A stretch of DNA of 64,000 bases from Enterococcus phoeniculicola ATCC BAA-412 (GTDB taxonomy: Bacteria > Bacillota > Bacilli > Lactobacillales > Enterococcaceae), in NCBI RefSeq assembly GCF_000407505.1, contig NZ_ASWE01000002.1, positions 124,001 to 188,000 on the forward strand, given 5' to 3'. Below the pieces are notes generated by a model. That model saw only the letters and a list, made by a program, of their open reading frames with translations, did no database searches and was not told the DNA's origin. Position numbers and translations under genes: made by a program. The first letter of the stretch is position 1. Every line of letters starts with the position of its first letter. Positions 36,524 to 45,269 of this stretch are shown here, one piece after another.

Positions 36524-37366
36524 ATGACAAATGTAAAAATTGTAACCGATTCTTCTTGTACAATGGAGAAATCTATTTGTGAGGATTTAAATATTCATGT
36601 TATGCCGCTGTCCATTATGATTGACGGTGTCATGTATCGTGATGACGAAACATTGGGTGGCGAAAAATTCATGGATATGATGGAAAAAGCCACTGCTTTA
36701 CCTAAAACAAGCCAACCGCCAATTGGGGAGTTTGTTGAATTATATGATGAACTTGGAAAAGATGGAAGTAAAGTGATTTCAATTCACATGACAAAAGGGT
36801 TGAGCGGAACGGTTGAAGCAGCTCGACAAGCCAGCAATATGTCGCAAACAGATGTAACAGTCATTGACAGCGATTTTACAGATCAAGGCTTATCTTTTCA
36901 AGTTATTCGTGCTGCTGAGTTAGCTAAAAATGGTGCTAGCGTCCCTGAAATTTTAGCTGAAATACAATACGTACACGATCACACGAAGCTTTTCATTGGG
37001 ATTTCTACGTTGAATAATCTTGTGAAGGGTGGGAGAATTAGCCGTGCAACTGGGTTGCTCTCAAATATATTCAACATGCGTGTGGTTATGGATTTTGAAA
37101 ACTCCGAATTAATTCCGGTTGCAAAAGGTCGCGGATCAAAGACATTTACTAAGTGGTTTAATGAGTTAAAAAATGAATTGATTAAACTAGGAAATGTCCG
37201 CCAAATTGGTATTTCCCATGCAGATGGTCTGGAAATTGTCAATGAGTTTAAAAAGGGATTACAAGAATTATTCCCAGATATGACGATTCATGTGTTGCAC
37301 ACCAATCCTGTAATTGCTACACATACTGGAAAAGGTGCGTTTGCGATTATGTACTACACGGATTAG
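36524..37366 (+). CDS. DegV family fatty acid-binding protein
   Basis: This is a cytoplasmic lipid carrier of 280 residues that, in characterised systems, presents fatty acids to fatty acid kinase FakA as a FakB subunit. The start VKIVTDSSCTMEKSICEDLNIHVMPLSIMIDG, the PKTSQPPIGEF motif and HMTKGLSGT, and the R-x-S/T loop GGRISRATGLLSNIFNMRVVMDF are family features. It ends in HTNPVIATHTGKGAFAIMYY. It lies alone here; fakA is not in the window. Confidence 0.92.
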   Translation: MTNVKIVTDSSCTMEKSICEDLNIHVMPLSIMIDGVMYRDDETLGGEKFMDMMEKATALPKTSQPPIGEFVELYDELGKDGSKVISIHMTKGLSGTVEAARQASNMSQTDVTVIDSDFTDQGLSFQVIRAAELAKNGASVPEILAEIQYVHDHTKLFIGISTLNNLVKGGRISRATGLLSNIFNMRVVMDFENSELIPVAKGRGSKTFTKWFNELKNELIKLGNVRQIGISHADGLEIVNEFKKGLQELFPDMTIHVLHTNPVIATHTGKGAFAIMYYTD

Positions 37367-37549
37367 CGGAACCTAAATAAGTTGAGTGAGCTGGGGCTTC
37401 GGTAGTGAAGAACCAGCTTATTTGTGGAAATAGGGAAAGAAATAGATAAGTTATCCATATATTTTTCATTTTGTTAGTAAATGACTACCCTTTTTTTTAT
37501 ATTTTTGCTACTATAATGAAAATGTGAATGAGTGATTGGATGTGGAAAA

Positions 37550-38449
37550 ATGAATTCAAAAGTAAAGAAAATCGGGCTGCCTATCTTATTTTCATGTAGT
37601 GTGGCGCTTCTTTTTTTTGTGGGGCTCTCAATAGCTATTCCAAAAGCAGAACCCTTATTAATTGCAAGTCAAGGGAGAGCAGCAACACCCTCTACAACAA
37701 AAGAAAAAATCCATTATACAGCCGTTGGAGATTCCTTAACGGAAGGTGTGGGAGATCAAACAAAACAAGGTGGGTTTGTCCCTTTGGTGGCTGATAAGCT
37801 ACGAGAGGAGTACAAGCTAACTTCTGTTGAAATCGACAACTTTGGAGTTGGCGGAGAACGAAGTGATCAAATCTTAAAACGGTTAAAAAATGATGAAGAT
37901 TTGCGGGAGAATGTTAAGTCCTCAGATATCATTAGTTTAACAGTTGGCGGAAATGATTTGATGAAAGTCATTCAATCCAATATTTTCGGGTTGTCTGTAA
38001 AAACATTTAATAAACCTTCTATCGAATATCAAGAAAGAATAAAAGAAATGTTTGAAGTGATTCGAGAACTCAATCCAACAGCACCTGTCTATGTATTAGG
38101 CATCTATAATCCGTTTTATTTGAATTTTCCAGAAATTACGGATATGCAAACGATTGTTGATAACTGGAATGAAAAGACAGAAGAAGTTGTAAGTGAAGAA
38201 GAAAATAGTTATTTTATTCCAATCAATGATCTGCTATATAGAGGGCTGAACAGTGAAGTTGGTGTTGCAACTAGCGACAGTGATACGACAACAACTTCAG
38301 ATGATAATTTGAATACGGTGAAAAATAATGTGCTATATGAAGAAGATCACTTTCATCCGAATAATTTAGGTTATCAGTTAATGGCTAACGCAGTGACAGA
38401 TGAATTGGCGAAAACCGAATCAAAATGGCTAGAAAAAGAGGACAAGTGA
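37550..38449 (+). CDS. ypmR: GDSL-type lipase/esterase, YpmR-like, membrane-anchored
   Basis: This SGNH hydrolase of 299 residues has an N-terminal membrane or signal segment (IGLPILFSCSVALLFFVGLSIA), so the catalytic part should lie outside the cell. Block I is VGDSLTEGVGD, block II contains the Gly in FGVGGERSDQ, block III is VGGNDLMK, and block V is DHFHPNNLGYQLMANAV with the Asp/His pair. I choose ATG 37550; GTG 37532 lacks an RBS. ypmS begins directly after, as in Bacillus. Confidence 0.9.
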   Translation: MNSKVKKIGLPILFSCSVALLFFVGLSIAIPKAEPLLIASQGRAATPSTTKEKIHYTAVGDSLTEGVGDQTKQGGFVPLVADKLREEYKLTSVEIDNFGVGGERSDQILKRLKNDEDLRENVKSSDIISLTVGGNDLMKVIQSNIFGLSVKTFNKPSIEYQERIKEMFEVIRELNPTAPVYVLGIYNPFYLNFPEITDMQTIVDNWNEKTEEVVSEEENSYFIPINDLLYRGLNSEVGVATSDSDTTTTSDDNLNTVKNNVLYEEDHFHPNNLGYQLMANAVTDELAKTESKWLEKEDK

Positions 38450-38450
38450 T

Positions 38451-39140
38451 ATGGATAATCAAAAAGAAATTCAAACAAACGATGAAGCGACGAAAGAGAC
38501 AAAAAGAGAACAAAAAAATAAAGGATCAGAGAAAAAAGGACCAATAAATTATTGGAAAATTGCCTTTTTATTACTTGTGGGTATCGTAGTGGGTTCAGGC
38601 GTATTTCTTGGAACGAGAATCTTCTCGCTTCGAGAGCCCAACTACCAGACGCCAACGATTACAAAGCGTGAAGGAGAGCCAGTTTTAACTATCAATACCC
38701 AAAAAGAAAAAGTGAATGAGTTAATTGATTTTTATTTGACGGATTTTCAAAAAGATACCGATATTAAATATTCTTTTTATTTAGAAAATGAGGCTTTATT
38801 AAATGGCGAGTTTACCGTATTAGGTGTACCCGTAAGTTTTTACCTTTATTTTGAACCATATGTTATGGAAAATGGGAATGTTCAATTGAAGGCAAAAAGT
38901 CTTTCAATTGGCACGCTAGGTTTACCCATCAAAGATGTAATGAACATGGTGAAAAAAAGTTATAAGCTGCCAAAATGGATCGAGGTAGACTCTAAAGAAC
39001 AAACAGTGTTGCTCCGTTTAGATCAATTTCGTATGCAAAACGGGATGTATCTGAAGGCAGACCGGATTAATTTAGTTGACGACTCTATAAGCTTTAGTTT
39101 ATATTTACCTGATACTAGTAAAAAAGAAGAAACTAAATAA
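38451..39140 (+). CDS. ypmS: YpmS-like single-pass membrane protein (DUF2140)
   Basis: This 229-residue protein has a charged cytoplasmic N-terminus, one helix (IAFLLLVGIVVGSGVFLGTRIF, residues about 37-58) and an extracellular domain of the DUF2140/YpmS family (TINTQKEKVNELIDFYLTDFQKDTDIKYSF, LGVPVSFYLYFEPYV, LPKWIEVDSKEQTVLLRL). Function is unknown. It starts one base after ypmR ends. Conserved linkage to the GDSL enzyme suggests a shared envelope role. Confidence 0.85.
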   Translation: MDNQKEIQTNDEATKETKREQKNKGSEKKGPINYWKIAFLLLVGIVVGSGVFLGTRIFSLREPNYQTPTITKREGEPVLTINTQKEKVNELIDFYLTDFQKDTDIKYSFYLENEALLNGEFTVLGVPVSFYLYFEPYVMENGNVQLKAKSLSIGTLGLPIKDVMNMVKKSYKLPKWIEVDSKEQTVLLRLDQFRMQNGMYLKADRINLVDDSISFSLYLPDTSKKEETK

Positions 39141-39197
39141 GAGAAGTTGTTGGTCAAAATCAAACTTTTAATGTTCAGTTTAGACCTGGAGGAGAGT

Positions 39198-39422
39198 ATG
39201 AGACGGAGTTTTTATCATTATTTAATGACCTTACGTGGTCCAAACAGAAATGATCCAGAAATGAACTTTGCCAATCAAGCAAGTCATGACATTCAATTTC
39301 CTAAACAATCAGAAGATTACGAGGAAATATCCTCTTATTTAGAATTGAGTGTGGACTATCTTCCGACGATGGATTTATTTGATCGAACGTGGGAAAAATA
39401 CATCGAGAATAATCAGCTGTAA
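39198..39422 (+). CDS. yozE: UPF0346 protein YozE
   Basis: This small helical protein of 74 residues matches the YozE SAM-like family: RRSFYHYLMTLRGPNRNDPEMNFANQASHD, FPKQSEDYEEISSYLE and LFDRTWEKY. Function is unknown. The ATG at 39198 follows TGGAGGAG; an upstream in-frame TTG at 39147 has no RBS. It closes the ypmR-ypmS-yozE unit. Confidence 0.88.
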   Translation: MRRSFYHYLMTLRGPNRNDPEMNFANQASHDIQFPKQSEDYEEISSYLELSVDYLPTMDLFDRTWEKYIENNQL

Positions 39423-39425
39423 GAA

Positions 39426-39547
39426 ATAGAGATGAGATTGGGACAGATGCTGTAGAGGTAAATTGTTCCTGTTTTCGCTGTTTATTAAGATTTTTACGAA
39501 GGTGAGGTATAACTTAATTAGTTATGTCCCACCTTCGTCTTTTTTTA
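39426..39547 (+). repeat. Short copy of the dispersed repeat with terminator
   Basis: It begins GAGATGAGATTGGGACAG and continues TTCCTG...CGCTGTTTATTAAGATTTTTAC, as in the element at 6181. It ends in the hairpin AAGGTGAGGTATAACT / AGTTATGTCCCACCTT (39499-39535) and CGTCTTTTTTT. It terminates the ypmR-ypmS-yozE unit. Confidence 0.85.
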
Positions 39548-39676
39548 TAAGAATAGCCGAAATTATCTCTTATCCAAAAAAGAATAACGATAAATAGTTT
39601 TTAGAAGATTATCCCCTTTTCCAATGACCATTTACATGGTACTATTTTGACAGTTACATAAACAGGAGGTTCAAAA

Positions 39677-41113
39677 ATGCCGAAACACAAGCAGTTTATT
39701 AGTTTTAATAGATATCTTATTTCTCTTCTTTGTGTAGGAATTATTAGCGGAGGAAGCGTCTATATCATTCAAAAAGAGATTCGGTTAGTCGAAAAAAATC
39801 AGGCTGCTCAATCAGTGGATGAGAGAGATGAATTAAAAAAGGTGCATGCGCTTTATGATGAAATAAATAATTATTATGTAGGAGATGTAAAAAAAGAAGA
39901 GCTTGTTGAAGGGGCAGTAAAAGGGATGACGGATGCGTTGGATGATCCCTACTCAAGCTATTTAAATAATGAAGAGGCAACCAATCTAACAAATAGTCTT
40001 TCTGGTTCATTTGAAGGAATTGGTGCTGTTGTCACAATGAAAAATAAACAACCGACGATTGCAGAAACACCAATAAAAGACAGTCCTGCTGAGAAGGCAG
40101 GCTTAAAAGCCGAAGATATTCTTTTAAAAGTGGATGGAAAAGAAACTACTGGAAAAACATTAGATGAAGTAGTTAGTAAAATACGTGGTGAGAAAGGAAG
40201 CAAAGTGACTCTAACCATTTTACGTGGGGAAGAAACGTTTGATGTAACGCTAACAAGAGATACCATCCCTCAAAGTACTGTAAAAAGTACAATTGATAAA
40301 GAAAATAAAACAGTTGGTTCTATACAGATTACTTCTTTTGGAGAAAAGACAGCTAGTGAATTAAAAGAACATATCCAATCGTTGCGAAAAAAAGGAGCTA
40401 CTTCTTTTATTATTGACTTGCGGAACAATACCGGTGGCTTACTCGATCAAGTCGAAGAAATGTCTAGCATGTTTTTAAAGGATGGAAAAACAATTGTCCA
40501 ATTTTCTGATAAAGAGGGGAATCAATCAAAAACGGTGGCTGGAAAAGAGTTAGATGATGGATTTAAAGTCAAGGAACCCGTAGCTGTTTTGGTTAATGAA
40601 TATAGCGCCTCTGCCTCAGAAATATTCGCAGCAGCTTTAAATGAATCGGCTGATGTCCCTCTTATTGGAACGAAAACATTTGGAAAAGGAACCGTTCAAA
40701 CCGTGCGCGGACTTGATGAGAAAAGTGAGTTAAAACTAACTGTGATGAAATGGCTGACACCAACTGGCAAATGGATTCATGAAAAAGGGATAGAACCCAC
40801 TATTAAAGCTACTTATCCTGACTACGCATTTTTAAATCCAATTTCTCGTGAGAAGACGTTAAAGCGAGGAGATAGCTCTGAGGTAGTAGAAAACGTAAAC
40901 CAACTTCTTGCAGCATTAGGTTATAATACAAAAGGTCAGGCATTTGATGAACAGACAGAAACAGCTGTTAGAGAGTTCCAAGCGGGCCATAAATTATCTG
41001 TAACAGGTGAAATAGATGATGGTACTGCTACAGCATTGGAAAAAGCATTGTTTACATTAATTGATGAAAATGACAACGCATATAATAGCGCATTAGAGCA
41101 GTTAAAAAAATAA
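39677..41113 (+). CDS. Carboxy-terminal processing serine protease (S41/CtpA)
   Basis: This 478-residue protease is anchored by an N-terminal helix (YLISLLCVGIISGGSVYII). It has a PDZ domain (residues about 110-190: FEGIGAVVTMKNKQPTIAETPIKDSPAEKAGLKAEDILLKV...) and the S41 catalytic core, with the Ser in EYSASASEIFAAAL and the Lys in GTKTFGKGTVQ. A C-terminal peptidoglycan-binding domain (RGDSSEVVENVNQLLAALGYN... FQAGHKLSVTGEID) follows. It processes exported or wall proteins. AGGAGG precedes the ATG. A signal peptidase gene follows, consistent with an export-processing theme. Confidence 0.93.
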   Translation: MPKHKQFISFNRYLISLLCVGIISGGSVYIIQKEIRLVEKNQAAQSVDERDELKKVHALYDEINNYYVGDVKKEELVEGAVKGMTDALDDPYSSYLNNEEATNLTNSLSGSFEGIGAVVTMKNKQPTIAETPIKDSPAEKAGLKAEDILLKVDGKETTGKTLDEVVSKIRGEKGSKVTLTILRGEETFDVTLTRDTIPQSTVKSTIDKENKTVGSIQITSFGEKTASELKEHIQSLRKKGATSFIIDLRNNTGGLLDQVEEMSSMFLKDGKTIVQFSDKEGNQSKTVAGKELDDGFKVKEPVAVLVNEYSASASEIFAAALNESADVPLIGTKTFGKGTVQTVRGLDEKSELKLTVMKWLTPTGKWIHEKGIEPTIKATYPDYAFLNPISREKTLKRGDSSEVVENVNQLLAALGYNTKGQAFDEQTETAVREFQAGHKLSVTGEIDDGTATALEKALFTLIDENDNAYNSALEQLKK

Positions 41114-41183
41114 GAAGAATTATTCGCAAAGTTGAACAACATTTCATATAATGAAGTAAGATGTTGAAAATGAGGGATTGAAT

Positions 41184-41735
41184 GTGGAGAAAAGGCGGCG
41201 AATTTTTGAGAAAGCATGGCTAATGATACGCTATACAATTGTTGCTGTTGCAGCAGTGTTTTTAATTCGAGGATTTTTATTAATTCCTGTTGAGGTTGAA
41301 GGCAACTCTATGGAGGATACCCTAAAGCAAGGGGATATGATTGTGATGGAAAAAATTTCACCAATTAAGCGATTTGACGTGGTTTTATTTCAGCTTTCTG
41401 ATGGAAATACGTATATCAAGCGAGTCATTGGACTTCCTGGAGATACAATTGAATATAGAGAGGATCAGTTGTATATCAATAATAAAAAAGTAGAAGAGCC
41501 ATTTCTTTCCAAAGAGGAAAAAAATAGGAATGAAGTAATGCCGTATACAACTAACTTTACTTTACCAGAATTGTTAGGAATAGAGAAACTTCCCGAAGAT
41601 AGTTATTTTGTAATGGGCGACAACAGAAGGGTGTCAAAAGATAGCCGTTCCTTTGGTGTGGTGACGAGTCAAGATATTTTTGGGAAAGCTCGTTTTGTGT
41701 ACTATCCATTTAATAAAATAAAAATAATATCCTAA
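41184..41735 (+). CDS. lepB: Type I signal peptidase
   Basis: This membrane-bound enzyme cleaves Sec and Tat signal peptides. The 183-residue protein has one N-terminal helix (IRYTIVAVAAVFLIRGFLLIPV), Box B GNSMEDTLKQGDMIVM with the catalytic Ser, Box D YIKRVIGLPGDTIEY with the catalytic Lys, and Box E MGDNRRVSKDSRSFGVV. I choose GTG 41184, which lies 7 bp after GAGGG; TTG 41178 would be too close to that RBS. It is about 70 bp downstream of the S41 protease gene. Confidence 0.93.
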   Translation: MEKRRRIFEKAWLMIRYTIVAVAAVFLIRGFLLIPVEVEGNSMEDTLKQGDMIVMEKISPIKRFDVVLFQLSDGNTYIKRVIGLPGDTIEYREDQLYINNKKVEEPFLSKEEKNRNEVMPYTTNFTLPELLGIEKLPEDSYFVMGDNRRVSKDSRSFGVVTSQDIFGKARFVYYPFNKIKIIS

Positions 41736-41745
41736 ATAATAAAGG

Positions 41746-41784
41746 CATTGTACTGGTTTGGCGTAATCAGTACAATGTTTTTTT
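41746..41784 (+). terminator. Terminator of the signal peptidase gene
   Basis: CATTGTACTG pairs perfectly with CAGTACAATG, followed by TTTTTTT. It marks the end of the dense housekeeping region. Confidence 0.93.
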
Positions 41785-41918
41785 GATGCTAAGTTTTGGC
41801 AAACGAAATGAGTAGTGAGTAAAGTCTTGGATAGAATTTCCCACTCATTATTCTTCACATGTTTCAATTTTTATTGTAAATAGAGACTCAAATAAGAATT
41901 CATATGGTAAAATTAAAC

Positions 41919-41974
41919 AAATAACAAATAACAAATAACAAATAACAAATAACAAATAACAAATAACAAATAAC
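41919..41974 (+). repeat. Eight tandem copies of the heptamer AAATAAC
   Basis: Eight exact 7-bp units run from 41919 to 41974, followed by AAATAT. It lies 76 bp upstream of the next start codon, in a promoter region. Such repeats change length by slippage. Confidence 0.97.
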
Positions 41975-42050
41975 AAATATGAGTCACTTCTGCATGAGTC
42001 AAACACTGTGCAGTATTGCTCAGACTATTTGAATGAAAGGACTTGTTTAC

Positions 42051-42872
42051 ATGTCAAAGTCTAAAAAGAGATTTTCAAAAATTATTTTCATTTTTCTGTG
42101 TCTTCTTTTTGTTTGTGGACTCTTCGCTCTAATTGTATTAAATAACATTAATATAGCTGAAAACTGGTTTGGAATTAATGAATATGAACTGGCAGAAATA
42201 AAAAATCAGCTAATACAAGTCGTTCCATATATTTGGTATAGTGTGATTGGCCTTTTTGTAGTTATTTCTCTAATTATGGGGGTTAAAAAAAGAAGAAAGC
42301 CTCTCTATTGGTTAGCTATGTTGGTGATTTTTCCATTGATTATGCTGATTATAGGTGGTGTTAGTACGACTATTCCTTTCGATAAAAATAACTTTCGGGA
42401 AGAAGAAAAAGCAGAAGAAATAATGACAAGCCTCTCCGAATTGAAGCTTTTAAAAGGGAAGAATTTACAGCTTATTAGCTTTAGTTTTCATATAAGAAAT
42501 GTTCCTCTGAAAAGTGGGGTTTATGCAGTAACACGAGTGATTAATCCAACAACAGATCTGCAGGATGAGTACTGGTATTGGTCAACCAATCCGCTGATGA
42601 AGTGGCGAAAAGATGCAGATGAATTTCCAATTCCTGCACAGAAGACAATCTCATTTGATGAAATCGATTGGAAGGTCATTCCAAAAGTAATTAAGGAAAC
42701 AGAACACAGGGTGAGCAAGCTAGATACGTATTATCCAGGTGTCTCAATTGTCATTTTAGGCGATGCTGGGGATCGATGGACATGGACTGTAGGGATTCAA
42801 GATGTACGTGGACGAACAAGCTTAAATATGGTATACGACTTAGAAGGAAATTACCTTTCAGAGTGGTCCTAG
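42051..42872 (+). CDS. Membrane protein of unknown function
   Basis: I do not recognise this 273-residue protein. It has a basic N-terminus and about three membrane helices (IIFIFLCLLFVCGLFALIVL; IWYSVIGLFVVISLIMGV; LYWLAMLVIFPLIMLIIGG). A soluble, probably extracellular domain follows, with aromatic-rich stretches (DEYWYWSTNPLMKWRKDADEFPIP, DRWTWTVGIQDVRG). ATG 42051 follows AAAGGA; ATG 42033 is less well placed. The heptamer repeat upstream suggests variable expression. A perfect terminator follows. Confidence 0.65.
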   Translation: MSKSKKRFSKIIFIFLCLLFVCGLFALIVLNNINIAENWFGINEYELAEIKNQLIQVVPYIWYSVIGLFVVISLIMGVKKRRKPLYWLAMLVIFPLIMLIIGGVSTTIPFDKNNFREEEKAEEIMTSLSELKLLKGKNLQLISFSFHIRNVPLKSGVYAVTRVINPTTDLQDEYWYWSTNPLMKWRKDADEFPIPAQKTISFDEIDWKVIPKVIKETEHRVSKLDTYYPGVSIVILGDAGDRWTWTVGIQDVRGRTSLNMVYDLEGNYLSEWS

Positions 42873-42918
42873 TGTGGGAGAAAAACTTAGATAAAGGATA
42901 AACAAAGCATATTAAGAA

Positions 42919-42962
42919 CAGAGGGGAAATTCATTGATGAATGAATTTCCCCTCTATTCTTC
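42919..42962 (+). terminator. Terminator of the 42051 gene
   Basis: AGAGGGGAAATTCATT pairs perfectly with AATGAATTTCCCCTCT around GATG. A short T-rich tail (ATTCTTCTTTT) follows. Confidence 0.88.
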
Positions 42963-43205
42963 TTTTCAAATTCATTAATGAGAGTGACTCTTAGTACGAT
43001 AATTATATAAGTTTGTGTATAAATAGACGAAAAAATTGAGGGTAAATTTGAAGGCGTAGATGATGAATCAATAAAATAAAAAACAAAAATATTTTGCTAT
43101 TCATACGCACATAATTTTATAGAAATTAGCTTGGAAAATAACATAAATAGGGAAATGTCCTGCATGAAAATGCTATACTATTTTCAATGAATGGAGGAAT
43201 TTGGG

Positions 43206-43781
43206 ATGGAAGAGATTTATATTGATTATGCAACGTTAGAAGATGCAGAGTCGTTAGCAAGAATTTATGCGCATTATGTTGAACATACAGCAATTACATT
43301 TGAGTATAATGTACCTACAGTGGAAGAATTTATAGTGAGAATGAAGAAAATTCTAAAGAAATATCCGTATCTCGTAGCAAAAAAAGATGATAGAATTGTA
43401 GGATTCGCTTATGCAGACTCCTTTAAGTCACGAGCTGCTTATGATTATTCAGTAGAGACGTCTATTTATGTGGATTATAGCTGCAAACGAATGGGGATTG
43501 GGAGCAAGTTGTATAACGCTTTAGAAAGCAAACTAAAACAACAAGGTATTTTAAATATGTATGCTTGTATTGCTTATCCTGAAATTGAAGATGCGTATCT
43601 TTCAAAAAATAGTGTCCAGTATCATGAACGTTTAGGGTATCGGTTGGTTGGTGAATTTTATCAGTGCGGATATAAATTCAATACATGGTATAACATGGTT
43701 TGGATGGAAAAAATACTCGGAGAACATGTTAAAAATCCTGCACCAATACGTTTCTTTGAAGAAATCAGAGATAAAGAATAA
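43206..43781 (+). CDS. GNAT acetyltransferase, phosphinothricin acetyltransferase-like
   Basis: This 191-residue GNAT-fold enzyme has layout and wording of the phosphinothricin/methionine sulfoximine N-acetyltransferase group. Examples are IDYATLEDAESLARIYAHYVEHTAITFEYNVPT, the motif A core VDYSCKRMGIGSKLYNALE for acetyl-CoA, and HERLGYRLVGEFYQCGYKFNTWYNMVWMEKILG. The substrate is unknown. I place the start at ATG 43206 because GGAGG lies 8 bp upstream; ATG 43191 overlaps that RBS. It stands alone between a terminator and an IS remnant. Confidence 0.85.
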   Translation: MEEIYIDYATLEDAESLARIYAHYVEHTAITFEYNVPTVEEFIVRMKKILKKYPYLVAKKDDRIVGFAYADSFKSRAAYDYSVETSIYVDYSCKRMGIGSKLYNALESKLKQQGILNMYACIAYPEIEDAYLSKNSVQYHERLGYRLVGEFYQCGYKFNTWYNMVWMEKILGEHVKNPAPIRFFEEIRDKE

Positions 43782-43866
43782 GCTTAATGAAATTAATAGA
43801 ATGGAAAGAGAATGAAGACATTTCAAGAATTCATCCATAAAAATAATTTGATAAGATAACTATTCT

Positions 43867-44237
43867 GGTTGTGTTGCAAAGTTTTAAAAATAAACAGTCC
43901 CATCGAATTTTTAGTTGATGGTTCATGCTGTTTTCAATAGATGCTCAATTTCTTCCCATGGGGAAAAGTCGAAGAGGGTAATTTCTCTTCGACTTTCTTT
44001 GTATAAGACTGAAATCACTTCAATTCCCTTGATCTTGGTATGGTGTACACTTATCCTGAATTGGCGCATAATCTTGGCACAATCACGGTAACTCAATGGG
44101 AAATGATAATATAAGCCTACAACTTCAATAATCATCCGATAATCATACTGCTTTCCTTTGAATCGTACCTCTATTAGCTAGTCTTGAATTAGATGATAGC
44201 GTAAAATAGACACTAGAAAAACTTTGCAACACAATCC
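43867..44237 (+). mobile_element. Internally deleted IS6-family (IS1216-like) element
   Basis: The ends are inverted repeats of IS1216 type: GGTTGTGTTGCAAAGTTTT at the left and ACTTTGCAACACAATCC at the right. Only about 370 bp remain of the usual 0.8 kb. The transposase remnant inside is on the minus strand. I see no 8-bp target duplication (ACTATTCT against AAAAACTT), so the insertion is old or arose by recombination. Confidence 0.85.
43923..44177 (-). pseudogene. IS6-family transposase, N- and C-terminus fused by deletion
   Basis: The frame reads FKGKQYDYRMIIEVVGLYYH followed by FPLSYRDCAKIMRQFRISVHHT, which is the N-terminal helix-turn-helix region of IS1216-type transposases. It then jumps to KIKGIEVISVLYKESRREIT and LFDFSPWEEIEHLL, the C-terminus. 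The whole DDE catalytic core between the HTTI and TTIKG motifs is missing; the two motifs share sequence that could have served as the recombination point. The start codon also appears lost (a TAG precedes at 44178-44180). It cannot encode an active transposase. Confidence 0.85.
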
Positions 44238-44610
44238 AAAAACTTCAGGTAACAACTATCGAAATGTGTTACAATACTGGAAGAAAATGAGTATTTGCTT
44301 ATTTGAATGGAAAATTTGATACTGATAAAAGCAAAAGGAAAAATAGAATATCGTTCGTTTGTTAACGATTTGTCCGTGACAAATTACTAAAAGTTGTCTA
44401 ATGAATCTTTCCTGTTTCTACTCTTTATCTCGAAAAAGAGTAGACCAGGGAAAAATGATAAGTAAGGAGGAATACTATTTATATGACTATTCAATGGTTT
44501 TCTTACTGTATTCCTTTTGTATCCTTAACCTAGTATACAAAAAAAGTGTTATTAATTTCCTTAATAATTCTTATTTAACTGTCATTTTTTTAAAATCAAC
44601 GTTATTCAAA

Positions 44611-44657
44611 AACCAGTAAGTTATTAACCGTTAGATTAATAACTTACTGGTTCTTTG
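44611..44657 (+). terminator. Perfect 17-bp hairpin, possible terminator
   Basis: AACCAGTAAGTTATTAA pairs with TTAATAACTTACTGGTT, with a short T-rich tail. The gene it once served is not visible. Confidence 0.6.
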
Positions 44658-44791
44658 TCAATGCTTATTAATGCTTTCCGCTAATTGTCCCATGAATTGT
44701 CCCACGTGAATAGTTATGTTACTGAAACTTCTTTTTTATATTCTCCTTGAAAATTATAGTAGACTAACTTTCAAAGAATAAACAAAAATAT

Positions 44792-44835
44792 GCCTGAAAA
44801 CTCTGTTAAATCAGTGGTTTTCAGGCTTTATTTAT
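44792..44835 (+). terminator. Hairpin terminator
   Basis: GCCTGAAAAC pairs with GTTTTCAGGC, followed by TTTATTTAT. An A-rich left flank would also allow it to end the minus-strand remnant at 44903. Confidence 0.7.
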
Positions 44836-44902
44836 AATTAAAGATGAAGAAATAGAATGATAAATAAGTATTATCTTGTACAATATTTTCGATAATGGGA
44901 CG

Positions 44903-45121
44903 TTACTCCCATCCTAGTGAAAGAACGAAACCATTGTATGTGCTTATAGTCTTCTGTTGGTATTGTTGTAGGGTTTCAATCGTATTAGCAACAATTGAAT
45001 TTCTTTCAGACTCTTCAACATTTGAAAAAATATTCTTAAGAAAGTTTCCTTGATACTTGGAGTGATCAAAATTTAAAGAAATTGTGGCAAATTTAGTAAT
45101 GTATAAATTGGTCGTTTTATT
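44903..45121 (-). pseudogene. C-terminal gene fragment, family unknown
   Basis: A 72-codon minus-strand frame without a start codon is bounded upstream by a TAG (45122-45124). It has balanced, protein-like composition: YITKFATISLNFDHSKYQGN, then FLKNIFSNVEESERNSIV, TIETLQQYQQKTI and a final FVLSLGWE. The hairpin at 44792 could be its terminator. I infer the remaining 3' end of a gene whose front was lost when the region was rearranged. I cannot name it. Confidence 0.4.
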
Positions 45122-45215
45122 CTATATGTTTTTGGTTTATTTCTTTAAAGGAATAATCAAATATTAATTAAGGTGTACTTTATATATAAATACGATAGTT
45201 TTAATTTATCTTTTT

Positions 45216-45224
45216 TGTTATAAT
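45216..45224 (+). promoter_or_regulatory. Extended -10 promoter of the LXG module
   Basis: TGTTATAAT (45216-45224) lies about 45 bp before the first gene of the type VII module. No good -35 is visible. Confidence 0.5.
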
Positions 45225-45269
45225 TAGATAGTTAAATAATAAATATATAAGCGAAAAGGTGGGTAAGGT

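Larger units (their letters stand above)
44238..44902 (+). other. Intergenic region with two strong hairpins
   Basis: I see no convincing gene. A 72-codon frame at 44401-44619 lacks an RBS and family likeness. Two terminator-like hairpins stand out: AACCAGTAAGTTATTAA / TTAATAACTTACTGGTT (44611-44652) followed by CTTTG, and GCCTGAAAAC / GTTTTCAGGC (44792-44826) followed by TTTATTTAT. Confidence 0.6.

Noticed and set aside
41919-41974. Repeat array considered as a CRISPR
   Set aside because: Units are 7 bp with no spacers and there are no cas genes nearby; it is a simple tandem repeat.
44401-44619. 72-codon open frame on the + strand
   Set aside because: It has no RBS, irregular composition and no family likeness, and it runs into the hairpin at 44611. 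I treat it as chance.
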